The notes under the pieces are model-generated. The model was not told the DNA's origin. It saw only the letters and a program-made list of their open reading frames with translations, and made no database searches. The position numbers and the translations under genes are program-made. From Elusimicrobiota bacterium (lineage in GTDB: Bacteria; Elusimicrobiota; UBA5214; JBBAAG01): 33,680 nt of DNA. Below are positions 7,259 to 16,825 of this stretch, piece after piece; the first letter of the stretch is position 1; the number at the start of each line of letters is the position of its first letter. The stretch covers positions 1 to 33,680 of the forward strand of contig JBBAAG010000027.1 of NCBI GenBank assembly GCA_041658405.1, written 5' to 3'.

Positions 7259-10200
7259 ATGGAAAAGGAAACGATTGTATTTATGCCTTGGATTATCAGA
7301 TTATTGTCCGTATTGATTATCTGTATTACGGTCATTATCGATGCCCGGGTTTCTGTATTTGGAGGTAATCGTTTACAGGTATTGTTAATAGGTGAAACCG
7401 CTGCGACTGGAACGGTAAGCGGAAAAAATGGCAGTCCTTCAGCACAAACCGCAGGGGTGGGGTTTACTATCACAATTAATGCGACGGATGATAACTGGAA
7501 TATTGTTTCTTCAACAATCACAGTATCGTTGGTAACAAATAATCCGCATGCAGATAATATCCTTCCAATTAATGTCATTCTTTCCTCAGGGACGGCTATG
7601 ATTACAGCGAATTTCAAAACCGCGGGGACTACTTGGACGATTACGGCGGTAGATACCAGCACACCGGCGGTGTATGCTTGCGCAATCTCAAGCGGGTTCA
7701 CTGTAAATCCTGCACAGGTATCAAAAATTGTATTCACTACCCCGCCACGCAGATTAATTGCCGGGACAACGGTACAGTATTATCCTGATTATACATCCGG
7801 TAACACAATGGATACTGTAATGCAATTGCAGACGCGAGATAGTTTTGGGAATGAGTCACCTATCAACGAGAATGTCACTGTTAAACTTTATACGACATCA
7901 AACTGGGCAAGGTTTAATATATCCACTGTGGACGATGGATGGTCAGAACAAAAAGATTTATTGTTTGAATCAGGGAAAAGCTGTACGGCCTTTTATTATA
8001 AAGACCAAATTGCTTCAACCCCTATCATAACCTGTTCCGAATACCCGTCGAAAGGATGGGATGATGCGGTACAGCAGCAGGTTATTACACCAACTACTGC
8101 GGCATATTTTTCGATTAACCATGCTTATCACATCATGGGTCTTAGCGTAGATACTCCGGGTTTAATAACTGTTAAAGCACGCGATCTTTATCAAAATATT
8201 GCGGCCGGTGATCCGGTTAACGGGCAGTATTATACCGGAAGAGTGATATTTTGGACGAACTCATCAACCGCAAGTTTTACCCCTGCATTATACCAGTTCA
8301 CTACTACCGATGCCGGGATAACAACTTTCATCGTGCAAGATGTTATGCAGGAGACGCTTACTATCGGAGTGACGGATTATAATAATTCTAACATCAACGG
8401 TCATACAAACGACGGGATGCTATCTTCCGAAAACATTGATATCGTTGGGATTATTGTGTTTCCAAAAGATATTGCACCTGAGGAGTCTGATGAGAAAATG
8501 CAAATAGGTATAGCAAAGCACTTATACCAGGGACAGGGATCGATAGCGGAGAGCCCGTCACCGGTAGCTATGTTATCTCTTAGATTACGCATAGATCCAT
8601 TAACCAAAGCGTCTACTAATTATGCGCAAATAAATCAACTAAGAGTTTATAAAACCGGTACGTTGCCGTATAACCAAATAACTGAAGTTGCGTTATATAA
8701 GGACAGTAACTCTAATGGTACTTTCGAAGGGGATAAAATACTTGGGGACTATAGCTCTGCGGAGGATCTATTCTTATCATCTGCCGTCTTTAATGTGATG
8801 GGTTATGCAGACCTCTTGTTAGCAGTACTAGAAATTATCCCACAGAATGAAGAAATGTACTTTTTAACAGTTCGTATACCCTCCAACACCAACCGTTCAG
8901 GGAGTCTAGGGTTAGAAATCAAAGAAACCGGATATATATTCATGAGTACAAATTCTACGGTGAAGGTTGCAAAAAACAATTTTCCTATACGGTCGTACCA
9001 GTCGACTTTAAGTGTCCCACCCGAGACAATTAGTGTTATGTATAATAGCGTTGCTGCAACCTATATAAACTGTTCTACAGGAAAATCAACAACAACTCTT
9101 AATGTCCCGCAGGGCACAAATAATGTTGCGATGTTGATGCTTGGATTGTGGACAAATCAATATCCCGCGAGGTTAGATAAAGTCAAGGTGATGCATTGTG
9201 CTGATGAAGGGGGGAGTGATAGTGATATAAAACAAGTGCGGTTATGGTTGGATACTAATAGGTCAAAAGTATTTGAACCATCTATCGATATACCAGTGAC
9301 TGATGCGGGACAGTTTGATAATAACAGTGTGATATTGGATATAACGAATGATATTGCGTATGACCAGGTGACACCCACAACTCAGTACTATTTCATTACA
9401 TTTGACTTCAATGCATCAGCAAGTATCGGGTCAAGTCATGGCGCTGAAATTTTATTCCACCCGGACTTTATTCCTATTAACGCCACGGTAAATAGTAGCC
9501 AAAATATTTATCCAATTCTAAGTGCGATGGTAAGTATTGTTCCGACAATAGATATTATGAAAGTTGAACCGCAATACGTAGCAGTCTCTGCTGCAACACA
9601 GGGCGATAAAAACGTTGTTATGATAAAACTTAACTTCTCAACAAATGATAATTCAGCGATCCTAAAAACAATAAAGATTGACCGTGTAAGCGGAGGAGGG
9701 GATAGAGATATTAAAGAAGTTAATATTTATAAGGATATGAACCCTACCACAATAATTGCACAGGCGGTACTTTCCGGTGATACCACAATTTGGATAGATA
9801 CGATATCCGGGTTCCCTTCAACCGGAACCATTGCTGTTGGTACCGAGAAAATGGAATACAATCAGTTACTCTCAACAAATAACAGTTATCGGATAGTGAC
9901 TACTACTCGAGGGATATGCGGTACTAAAGTTCAAGAACATTCCGCAGGGGCAACCGTTACCGGTGACAGGGATGGTGTGTTTACGGATTATGACAAAGAA
10001 AACGGTTTAGCATCACTAAGTAAGTATAACGCTTACACGTTTAATAACGGGACAGTTGAAATCCCGTTAGTAGTATCAAGGAAGTACAATGAAGTTACAC
10101 CGGAAGGCCAGGCGTTTTTTGTCACTTATGACATTGATTATCTTGCAAAAACAGGGTCAACAAGGCTGGGGTTATCAGTAGAAACAACAAATTATTTTAC

Positions 10201-13200
10201 CGTTTATTCACCGGATAGAGTGTCAACCGATAACATACCCTTTATTTACACACTATCTGTTGTGAACGAGTTTCCAGATGAGGTTACTTTTAAGGCGTAC
10301 GAGTCAACTAATACAGTAATTAATGTACAAGGGATTAATGTTAATACATATAAATATTTAATGCAGGGGACTAAGAATAATGAAATCATGGCATTTACTG
10401 CGGAAACCAATCAAGGGGATGCGTATTGGACCGGTATAAAGCTTACCCGTGTAGGAACGACCAGGTCTAGTGATACTGATATCAACGGGGTAGGTATATG
10501 GTATGATATAAACAATAATGCGGTATTTGATACAAACAGCGATGTATTGCTCGGATCGGGGACATTTAATAATAACGGTCGCAGTGGTGAATGCGCGATT
10601 ATATTCTCAACTGTGACCCAACAGCGCATATTTACTGCAGAAAAGTCGTTATCCATAGGCATAAGCAACCGTTACTTTGTAAGTATGGATATTAGTGATA
10701 CCGCAACGCCAAATGAGCAGGTTTCCGTCGAATTAACAAATTATGAAGCGTTTATGATAGCCTCGCCAAATTATGTGTCAAGTACAACAATAGATTTGTC
10801 GTACATATCGGATCAAAGAACAATAATTCCTAGCCCAAGAACGGTCACAGCGAAAATCAGCCCCGTTAACTGTATGGTATTAAGAGATACGGCAAGCGTA
10901 GACGATACGAGTTTCCATGTAGACTCAACTGCTATGTTTCCACAGTACGGATACGCTGTTGTTGAGAATGAAATAATATCTTACACATCTGTAACCCAAA
11001 ATACTATATCCGGAATTACTCGGGCACAGTATAATACAGTTGCCGTGACTCATACATCAGGTACCGTAATCTCTGGTACGATAAAACAGGGTGAGAGGAA
11101 TGTTCCTTTATTGAAGTTAACTCTTTCATGTGATAATTACTACGTGCGGTTATATGGGTTGGGAATAAAAATGTTTTCTCCTGGAAGTAACCGGTATGAG
11201 GATAGCGATATTGAACGGCTTTATGTATATAAGGGCAATGATAATAATCTTGGTATAAAATTAGGTGAGTCGTACGTAGGACAACCGTATTTCAATGATA
11301 ATATGTCACAAGTACAGTTGGATGATCCTGCGTACCCGATGGACCAAACGACTTATGGAAAACAGTATGTGTTGATCACTGCAACACCTACGGTATACTA
11401 TATAGCAGCGGATATTAGCCCGACGGCAGTTAGCGGGCATTTTTTTGGTGCTTCAATCAGGGATAACAGTTACTTTGATGTCAGCCAGGAGCATTTAGGA
11501 ATATGGTTCAATCATAATATAGTGATTAATAATGATATTAGTGGAGGTACTCCTGGAGTATTATCAACTATCGATAATCTAATAGTTAATTCTGAAATTA
11601 TAAGACCGGCAACTGTACAACAAGGTGATAAAAATAGAGGTTTTCTGCAACTCACACTTCGTGCAAATGATAATGCTGTAACTTGGCGCGGATTAAAATT
11701 AAACCTCACGGGCGATGCGTTGGATAATGATATTGCAGCAGTTAAGGTATACCGTGACCTCAACGCTACTAAGAGATTCGAGAACACTACTCTTGTACCA
11801 GAAGGTAGATTAAAGAGTATCTATACAAAGAACGATACCGGATATATTGTTGTGGATTCAACGTCCATTTTCCCGAATAGCGGATACTTGATGATTGACA
11901 GAGAAATCATGAGATATTATGGATCAACAATGACGATAACCTCTACTGTCATGGGAATAGTGAATCGTTATACATTAAGTAGGATATCCCGCGGGATACT
12001 AGGGTCAAATGTAGACAATCACAATGTTGATGCAATAGTGTATGGTATTATGTCAGATATATTAGTTGACCGTCAAGGCTATGCCCCAGGACTTATGAAC
12101 GCGGGTTTTAACAAGTTTGTTAATAAACATTGCGAGTTAGTGTTTAATAACCCTGAAACTATTGGCACCGATTTAGAAGGACAGGTATACTTTATTACAT
12201 ATGATATTTATGATCTTGCCGGTGTTGAAAGAAGGATTGGGATATCGTTACCTGCTACAAGCTATCTTATCATTGAGGAACCGGATTATGTTATCCCCGA
12301 TAATTTTCCTATTGAAAGTTTTTATTCAACGATTACGGATTATCCTGACCAAATAACATTTGTGCCGGTGGATACCAATAAATATCCCGCATCTGTTGTA
12401 ACACAGGGTGATAAAAATGTTGTTATATGCGCGTTTCAGTTAACAACAAATAGAGCTGATGCGATATGGTCGGGACTACAGTTTCAGCGTACGGGAACAG
12501 GATATGGAACATCTTCACCATTAACTGGGACAAATAAAGATGTCAGCTGTGTAAAAATATATTCTGATTCCAACGCAAACGATCTATGGGATATATCAGA
12601 CACGTTGATATCTTCCGGGCAGGATGTTTTCCCGGATGATACAGCCGGGCCGAATATCAGTATATCAGTATCCTCACAAACAATAACAAGTGCGCCTAAG
12701 AAGTTTTTTGTACTTTATGACATTGCGGATACCGCACAGGCGGGCCATAGTGTGGGGTTAAGAATTATGGATAACCTACGTATTGTTGTTAATGAACCCA
12801 ATATTGTTTTATCAACAAATTTACCGTTTGAGACGCTTTCAAAAGCAAGGATTGTCCCAGCTGAACTTAATGTGACAGTTGAAAGTCTTGCGCCAGTAAC
12901 TGTCAAACAGGCACAAGAATTGCCATTATTACGGTTGAGACTCAAGACAAACAAAAATGTCGTGCAATTGACAGGGTTAAAATTACGGCAAACCGGTGCG
13001 ATTGAGAAAGCGGGTACTAGTTCGGAATATCCTGACTATTACGGTGAGGGTGATCTCATTCAACTTTGGGTATACCGCGATGTAAACAATGACGGGGTAT
13101 TGTCGTCAACTGATACCCTGGATCCTACAGGATTAGTAGCTAGTGTATTTAATGGGTCGAATGATTTCCGCAAAGGTATAGCTAACATTGTTTTTAGTAC

Positions 13201-14569
13201 GACTACTAAAGTTTATATTACCGATACTGAAAGTTCTATATTTATAACGGGTATGGCTGGGTGGGTAAATAGAGTTAGTGGTAATGTGAATGTTATAAAC
13301 ACCGAAGAACATGAGGTTGAGATTGAAATACCTGGGATTGAGAGTATTACAAGAAACCCGGCCTCGGCTATTATAAGCACTTCCAGTGTATTCCCTTTGA
13401 AATCAGGAAAGGTTACCATAAAACATTTTGCTTCACCTGATATTGAATACATAGACGCTGATCCTTTAACTCCCGGGGTGCAGTCAACTGCGTGGAAGTC
13501 CAATTCTAGTAAAATCAGTATTGCGTTCAAAATTAATTTACTAACTAATGATGGAACAGTGAATCTATCAAGAGTTATGTACGCTGTTGGCACATCGTCA
13601 TCCGCCATGGATTCAAGCAGCGAGATAGGCAGTTATAATTCAATAACTTTGGGATGGAAAAGAATTATGCGGGATGTATCAATTAGCAACGAAAACGTTT
13701 ATGAAATACTTGTACCAGTAATGCTTACTCATGGAAACCGGTACTATGTGCACTTGAAAGCGGCGTCTGTGTATGAATACGTTGATTTTGACAATATCAA
13801 AAAAAGTCAGGTTAAAACTGGCCCTCTTAAGAGTTGTGTGGTAATGATTGACCTTACTCCGCCAATGTTACTAAGTAACAGCGCGCCGATCCCTGAGAAC
13901 ATTTTTACAGGAAAGAAAAATGTGGAAAAAGGGATTTTTACGATCTCTATACATTCTCCGGGGATGGATCCTACTCCTGCGGAATTAATGATGAATGGTG
14001 TTGGGTCAGGGGTCAGTTTGTATGAATTGCAGGAACGCGTGAATAATGATCCTGTGTGGAGAACAATTGATGTTGTTAAATTCGATGTGGATTATGTTAC
14101 AGTTGGTAACAATGCTACTCAAAATTATAATAATTCTGTTCTTCCCGCGGATGATATCAGGATTATAGGTAATTGTTATGTTTACCGTACCCGTGCACTA
14201 AATAACGCAGGTCTATGGAGTGAGTGGTCACCGGAGTCTAAAGCAGTATTTGTTGGAACAATATATGAATCGGTAGCACTCGTATATTCGTATCCTTCCG
14301 TAATGAATCCTATGAAGAGTAAGCTTAACATCGCGTATGTTTTGAGTAATGATGTGGCGATTAAGATTATGATATACGACCTCAATGGTACATTGGTGAA
14401 GGAATGGGAGATAATGCCGGGGGAAAACGGTGCAAAGGTTGGGCCAAATACTGTGCAGTGGGATGGGTATAATAAGTATGGTACGCGTGTATCTCCTGGC
14501 GGGTACATATTTAAAATTGTTACAGATAAAGGTGTGTCTACAGTAAGCAAATTTTTGGTGGAATACTGA
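7259..14569 (+). CDS. Giant exported repeat protein with FlgD-type C-terminal Ig domain (2436 aa)
   Basis: A signal peptide lies near residues 9-30 (WIIRLLSVLIICITVIID). ATG 7283 (MPWIIRLL) is as likely a start as 7259, because AAGGAA lies about 12 bases before it. Ig-like (Big-type) domains fill about 40-400. About eight divergent repeats of 160-260 residues follow, starting near residues 430, 617, 780, 1034, 1276, 1453, 1714 and 1882. Most open with a QGxKN-like turn and contain DI-x2-V-x-(I/L)-(W/Y)-x-D-x-N-x4-F(D/E), an EF-hand- or dockerin-like Asp/Asn loop. Three copies of a 55-75-residue module sit near 841-900, 1215-1272 and 1525-1597. The last 95 residues are a FlgD-type Ig domain (IYDLNGTLVKEW, then VQWDGYNKYGTRVSPGGYIFKIVTDKG). 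Likely a cell-surface or secreted structural or adhesive protein. Its stop overlaps the start of a PorV-like gene, so secretion or anchoring through that partner is plausible. No enzyme motif was found. Confidence 0.85.
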   Translation: MEKETIVFMPWIIRLLSVLIICITVIIDARVSVFGGNRLQVLLIGETAATGTVSGKNGSPSAQTAGVGFTITINATDDNWNIVSSTITVSLVTNNPHADNILPINVILSSGTAMITANFKTAGTTWTITAVDTSTPAVYACAISSGFTVNPAQVSKIVFTTPPRRLIAGTTVQYYPDYTSGNTMDTVMQLQTRDSFGNESPINENVTVKLYTTSNWARFNISTVDDGWSEQKDLLFESGKSCTAFYYKDQIASTPIITCSEYPSKGWDDAVQQQVITPTTAAYFSINHAYHIMGLSVDTPGLITVKARDLYQNIAAGDPVNGQYYTGRVIFWTNSSTASFTPALYQFTTTDAGITTFIVQDVMQETLTIGVTDYNNSNINGHTNDGMLSSENIDIVGIIVFPKDIAPEESDEKMQIGIAKHLYQGQGSIAESPSPVAMLSLRLRIDPLTKASTNYAQINQLRVYKTGTLPYNQITEVALYKDSNSNGTFEGDKILGDYSSAEDLFLSSAVFNVMGYADLLLAVLEIIPQNEEMYFLTVRIPSNTNRSGSLGLEIKETGYIFMSTNSTVKVAKNNFPIRSYQSTLSVPPETISVMYNSVAATYINCSTGKSTTTLNVPQGTNNVAMLMLGLWTNQYPARLDKVKVMHCADEGGSDSDIKQVRLWLDTNRSKVFEPSIDIPVTDAGQFDNNSVILDITNDIAYDQVTPTTQYYFITFDFNASASIGSSHGAEILFHPDFIPINATVNSSQNIYPILSAMVSIVPTIDIMKVEPQYVAVSAATQGDKNVVMIKLNFSTNDNSAILKTIKIDRVSGGGDRDIKEVNIYKDMNPTTIIAQAVLSGDTTIWIDTISGFPSTGTIAVGTEKMEYNQLLSTNNSYRIVTTTRGICGTKVQEHSAGATVTGDRDGVFTDYDKENGLASLSKYNAYTFNNGTVEIPLVVSRKYNEVTPEGQAFFVTYDIDYLAKTGSTRLGLSVETTNYFTVYSPDRVSTDNIPFIYTLSVVNEFPDEVTFKAYESTNTVINVQGINVNTYKYLMQGTKNNEIMAFTAETNQGDAYWTGIKLTRVGTTRSSDTDINGVGIWYDINNNAVFDTNSDVLLGSGTFNNNGRSGECAIIFSTVTQQRIFTAEKSLSIGISNRYFVSMDISDTATPNEQVSVELTNYEAFMIASPNYVSSTTIDLSYISDQRTIIPSPRTVTAKISPVNCMVLRDTASVDDTSFHVDSTAMFPQYGYAVVENEIISYTSVTQNTISGITRAQYNTVAVTHTSGTVISGTIKQGERNVPLLKLTLSCDNYYVRLYGLGIKMFSPGSNRYEDSDIERLYVYKGNDNNLGIKLGESYVGQPYFNDNMSQVQLDDPAYPMDQTTYGKQYVLITATPTVYYIAADISPTAVSGHFFGASIRDNSYFDVSQEHLGIWFNHNIVINNDISGGTPGVLSTIDNLIVNSEIIRPATVQQGDKNRGFLQLTLRANDNAVTWRGLKLNLTGDALDNDIAAVKVYRDLNATKRFENTTLVPEGRLKSIYTKNDTGYIVVDSTSIFPNSGYLMIDREIMRYYGSTMTITSTVMGIVNRYTLSRISRGILGSNVDNHNVDAIVYGIMSDILVDRQGYAPGLMNAGFNKFVNKHCELVFNNPETIGTDLEGQVYFITYDIYDLAGVERRIGISLPATSYLIIEEPDYVIPDNFPIESFYSTITDYPDQITFVPVDTNKYPASVVTQGDKNVVICAFQLTTNRADAIWSGLQFQRTGTGYGTSSPLTGTNKDVSCVKIYSDSNANDLWDISDTLISSGQDVFPDDTAGPNISISVSSQTITSAPKKFFVLYDIADTAQAGHSVGLRIMDNLRIVVNEPNIVLSTNLPFETLSKARIVPAELNVTVESLAPVTVKQAQELPLLRLRLKTNKNVVQLTGLKLRQTGAIEKAGTSSEYPDYYGEGDLIQLWVYRDVNNDGVLSSTDTLDPTGLVASVFNGSNDFRKGIANIVFSTTTKVYITDTESSIFITGMAGWVNRVSGNVNVINTEEHEVEIEIPGIESITRNPASAIISTSSVFPLKSGKVTIKHFASPDIEYIDADPLTPGVQSTAWKSNSSKISIAFKINLLTNDGTVNLSRVMYAVGTSSSAMDSSSEIGSYNSITLGWKRIMRDVSISNENVYEILVPVMLTHGNRYYVHLKAASVYEYVDFDNIKKSQVKTGPLKSCVVMIDLTPPMLLSNSAPIPENIFTGKKNVEKGIFTISIHSPGMDPTPAELMMNGVGSGVSLYELQERVNNDPVWRTIDVVKFDVDYVTVGNNATQNYNNSVLPADDIRIIGNCYVYRTRALNNAGLWSEWSPESKAVFVGTIYESVALVYSYPSVMNPMKSKLNIAYVLSNDVAIKIMIYDLNGTLVKEWEIMPGENGAKVGPNTVQWDGYNKYGTRVSPGGYIFKIVTDKGVSTVSKFLVEY

Positions 14570-15663
14570 TGAAGAAATACAGTACTTTTATTAATGCTGT
14601 TATCTGTTTAGTACTGGCATCACAGTTGGTATCGTCACAATATTACGCCGTATCAGCGGATATTGGCGGTGTGGCGTATCCGTTAACTTTTTATGGTATG
14701 GGCGCAGCGCAGGTGGCGCTTGGACGTACTGGTGTAGCGTATACAAACGACGCATCAGTTGTTTATTGGAACCCCGCGCTGCTTAGCAGGATGGAACATA
14801 AACAAATATATTTATATGGTGCTAATATGCCGGAAGATACGCGTGACGTGTTTGTGAGTGGTTACTTGTTGAATTTTTTAAATACTAATATTGGAATGGC
14901 TGTGTACCAGCGTTCGAGTGACGGGTTTAAGGTATATGACGAAAACGGGCAACGTGGTGATACTATATCGATTTACGAGACGCTGTATTGTTTTAGTGCA
15001 GGGAAAAAAGTTGATGAATCATTTTCCTGGGGAATATCGTTAAAAGTTGGAGATATAAAACTTTATACTTACAACAGAACAATGGCTGCTGTGGATTTAG
15101 GGTTATCCAAAACATTATTTAATTCACGGTTGACGCTTGCAGGGGTGGTGCGTAACGTGTATGCCGCAGGAGAACTTGTCCCGCCGGTATCTTTACGCAG
15201 TGGTATGATGTATAAAATATTTAAGGATTTATGGATAATAACAGCTGACGTTGAACAGTTATATAAATCGGTAACCTTAGATTATTATGCGGGTACAGAG
15301 GTTTACTTGCTAAAACCTTTATGCCTGCGTTTTGGAATAAATACCGGGGAATACAGTGTGGGTATTGGGTTTAAGATCTCAAATTTTGCAATTGATTACG
15401 CATATACCGTACATGAACTCGGGGGTTTGCATAAAGCAGGAGTAATCATAGGGTTTGGCAGATCCACAAAAAAAACAGTACCCGCTGTTATTCCCGTTAC
15501 TAATATACCATCTCAACCACTATTACCTCAACTTGACATAGGTAATGACATTACGGAAGCCATTACTGAAGAAGAAATTCAAGCTGAAGAAGATATTCAG
15601 GAAGAGAGTCTTTTATCTACCGATACAGAGAATGATTATAGTGATGAAGTTATAAGCGAGTAA
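14569..15663 (+). CDS. PorV/PorQ-like outer-membrane beta-barrel protein
   Basis: 364 residues with signal peptide MKKYSTFINAVICLVLASQL ending near SSQ. The mature start GGVAYPLTFYGMGAAQVALGRTGVAYTNDASVVYWNPALLSRM is the hallmark of the PorV/PorQ/UPF0164 group (FadL-like barrels), in which an Asn-Pro-Ala turn follows a short N-terminal plug. Alternating beta strands follow to about residue 300, then an acidic, probably unstructured tail (EEEIQAEEDIQEESLL). In Bacteroidetes, PorV is the outer-membrane shuttle of type IX secretion that binds cargo C-terminal domains. Here no other T9SS gene is in the window. Its ATG overlaps the TGA of the giant protein by one base (ATGA), which implies translational coupling and a shared task. 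Confidence 0.78.
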   Translation: MKKYSTFINAVICLVLASQLVSSQYYAVSADIGGVAYPLTFYGMGAAQVALGRTGVAYTNDASVVYWNPALLSRMEHKQIYLYGANMPEDTRDVFVSGYLLNFLNTNIGMAVYQRSSDGFKVYDENGQRGDTISIYETLYCFSAGKKVDESFSWGISLKVGDIKLYTYNRTMAAVDLGLSKTLFNSRLTLAGVVRNVYAAGELVPPVSLRSGMMYKIFKDLWIITADVEQLYKSVTLDYYAGTEVYLLKPLCLRFGINTGEYSVGIGFKISNFAIDYAYTVHELGGLHKAGVIIGFGRSTKKTVPAVIPVTNIPSQPLLPQLDIGNDITEAITEEEIQAEEDIQEESLLSTDTENDYSDEVISE

Positions 15664-15758
15664 TACAAGAATACTATAAACTCAAAACACTTAATGTGTC
15701 CTCCACAACGAATTTGCTATTATTATGTGGTAAGAACACATTAATGAAAGGATAAAAA

Positions 15759-16823
15759 ATGGATATCAAAACAATTACGGTGTACAAAAACGTGGAACAT
15801 TACAGCGCATTTCCTAGCGTTGTAAAACTTGAAAACGGTGAGTTACTCATAGTTTTCCGGGATGCACCATGGAGAGGCAAGCCGTCGCATATTGATCCGG
15901 AATCTAAGACAACAATCGTGAGGTCGAAGGATAACGGGCAAACCTGGGAAAAGACAGGTGAAGTCGTTTCCGGGAAAAGTACTGTTGGCCTCCAGGATCC
16001 GTCAATAATGCAGATGAAAGACGGGACGTTGATACTCTCCTCATTTGACTGGGAACTGTTCAAGACGGAGGAAGAGGTTACTGCGCGGGGGATTAGGTAT
16101 TCACGTGAACATAATTATTTAGAATATCACAGGGCTTCAGTGATCGGTACCCATATATGGCGTTCAACGGATAACGGTAATACGTGGACAGAATCTCAGA
16201 TGGTGATAACCTCAGTTGACCCTCTCGAGCTTATTGCAACATCAGAACCTGTAGTTGAAACCCAGCCGGGTGAACTATTGATACCGTTATATGGCCATCC
16301 CGGGAATAAAGGTGTGGTAGTACTTATGAGTTCAAAAGATAAGGGTAATACATGGACAAAAACAGGTGAGATAAATACTGCAGCGGATAATCCGGAAGGA
16401 TTATCAGAACCTGCATTACTAAAACTACCGGATGGGAATATACTTTGTATTATGCGCCCGTTACCTGTCGGTGAAGGGTATTGTTACCAGTCAGTGTCAG
16501 CGGATAACGGTAAAACATGGTCTACGCCGATACGTACACCTTTTTGGGGCTTCCCTGCGAGTTTGTTATTGTTAAAGAATAGCAACGTTTTGTGTGCGTA
16601 CGGTTACCGCCGTAAACCATTTGGTGTGCGGTCGTGTATAAGTAAAGACGGGGGTAAGACTTGGGATATGGAACGCGAAAATGTTTTGCGTACTGACGGT
16701 AGCGGTAGCGACCTCGGGTACCCGAGTTCTGTTGAACTCCCGGATGGCAGTATTTTTACGGCGTACTATTTCCATGATGAGAACAAAACACGGTATATCG
16801 GTGCGGGGATTTATAAGGTGTAG
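15759..16823 (+). CDS. Cytoplasmic Asp-box (sialidase-like) beta-propeller protein
   Basis: 354 residues, preceded by AAAGGA 7 bases before the ATG. Five Asp boxes (S-x-D-x-G-x-T-W) mark a six-bladed propeller: SKDNGQTW (56-63), STDNGNTW (136-143), SKDKGNTW (192-199), SADNGKTW (247-254) and SKDGGKTW (295-302). The start FPSVVKLENGELLIVFRDAPWR resembles the first blade of BNR/GH33-type exo-sialidases, but the three-Arg, Tyr/Glu and Asp catalytic set cannot be confirmed by eye, so the substrate could be another sugar acid. There is no signal peptide, unlike its paralogue at 18.8 kb. First gene of a tight three-gene glycan operon (2 bases to the next ATG), whose second gene is a GH36-like enzyme. 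Confidence 0.75.
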   Translation: MDIKTITVYKNVEHYSAFPSVVKLENGELLIVFRDAPWRGKPSHIDPESKTTIVRSKDNGQTWEKTGEVVSGKSTVGLQDPSIMQMKDGTLILSSFDWELFKTEEEVTARGIRYSREHNYLEYHRASVIGTHIWRSTDNGNTWTESQMVITSVDPLELIATSEPVVETQPGELLIPLYGHPGNKGVVVLMSSKDKGNTWTKTGEINTAADNPEGLSEPALLKLPDGNILCIMRPLPVGEGYCYQSVSADNGKTWSTPIRTPFWGFPASLLLLKNSNVLCAYGYRRKPFGVRSCISKDGGKTWDMERENVLRTDGSGSDLGYPSSVELPDGSIFTAYYFHDENKTRYIGAGIYKV

Positions 16824-16825
16824 AT

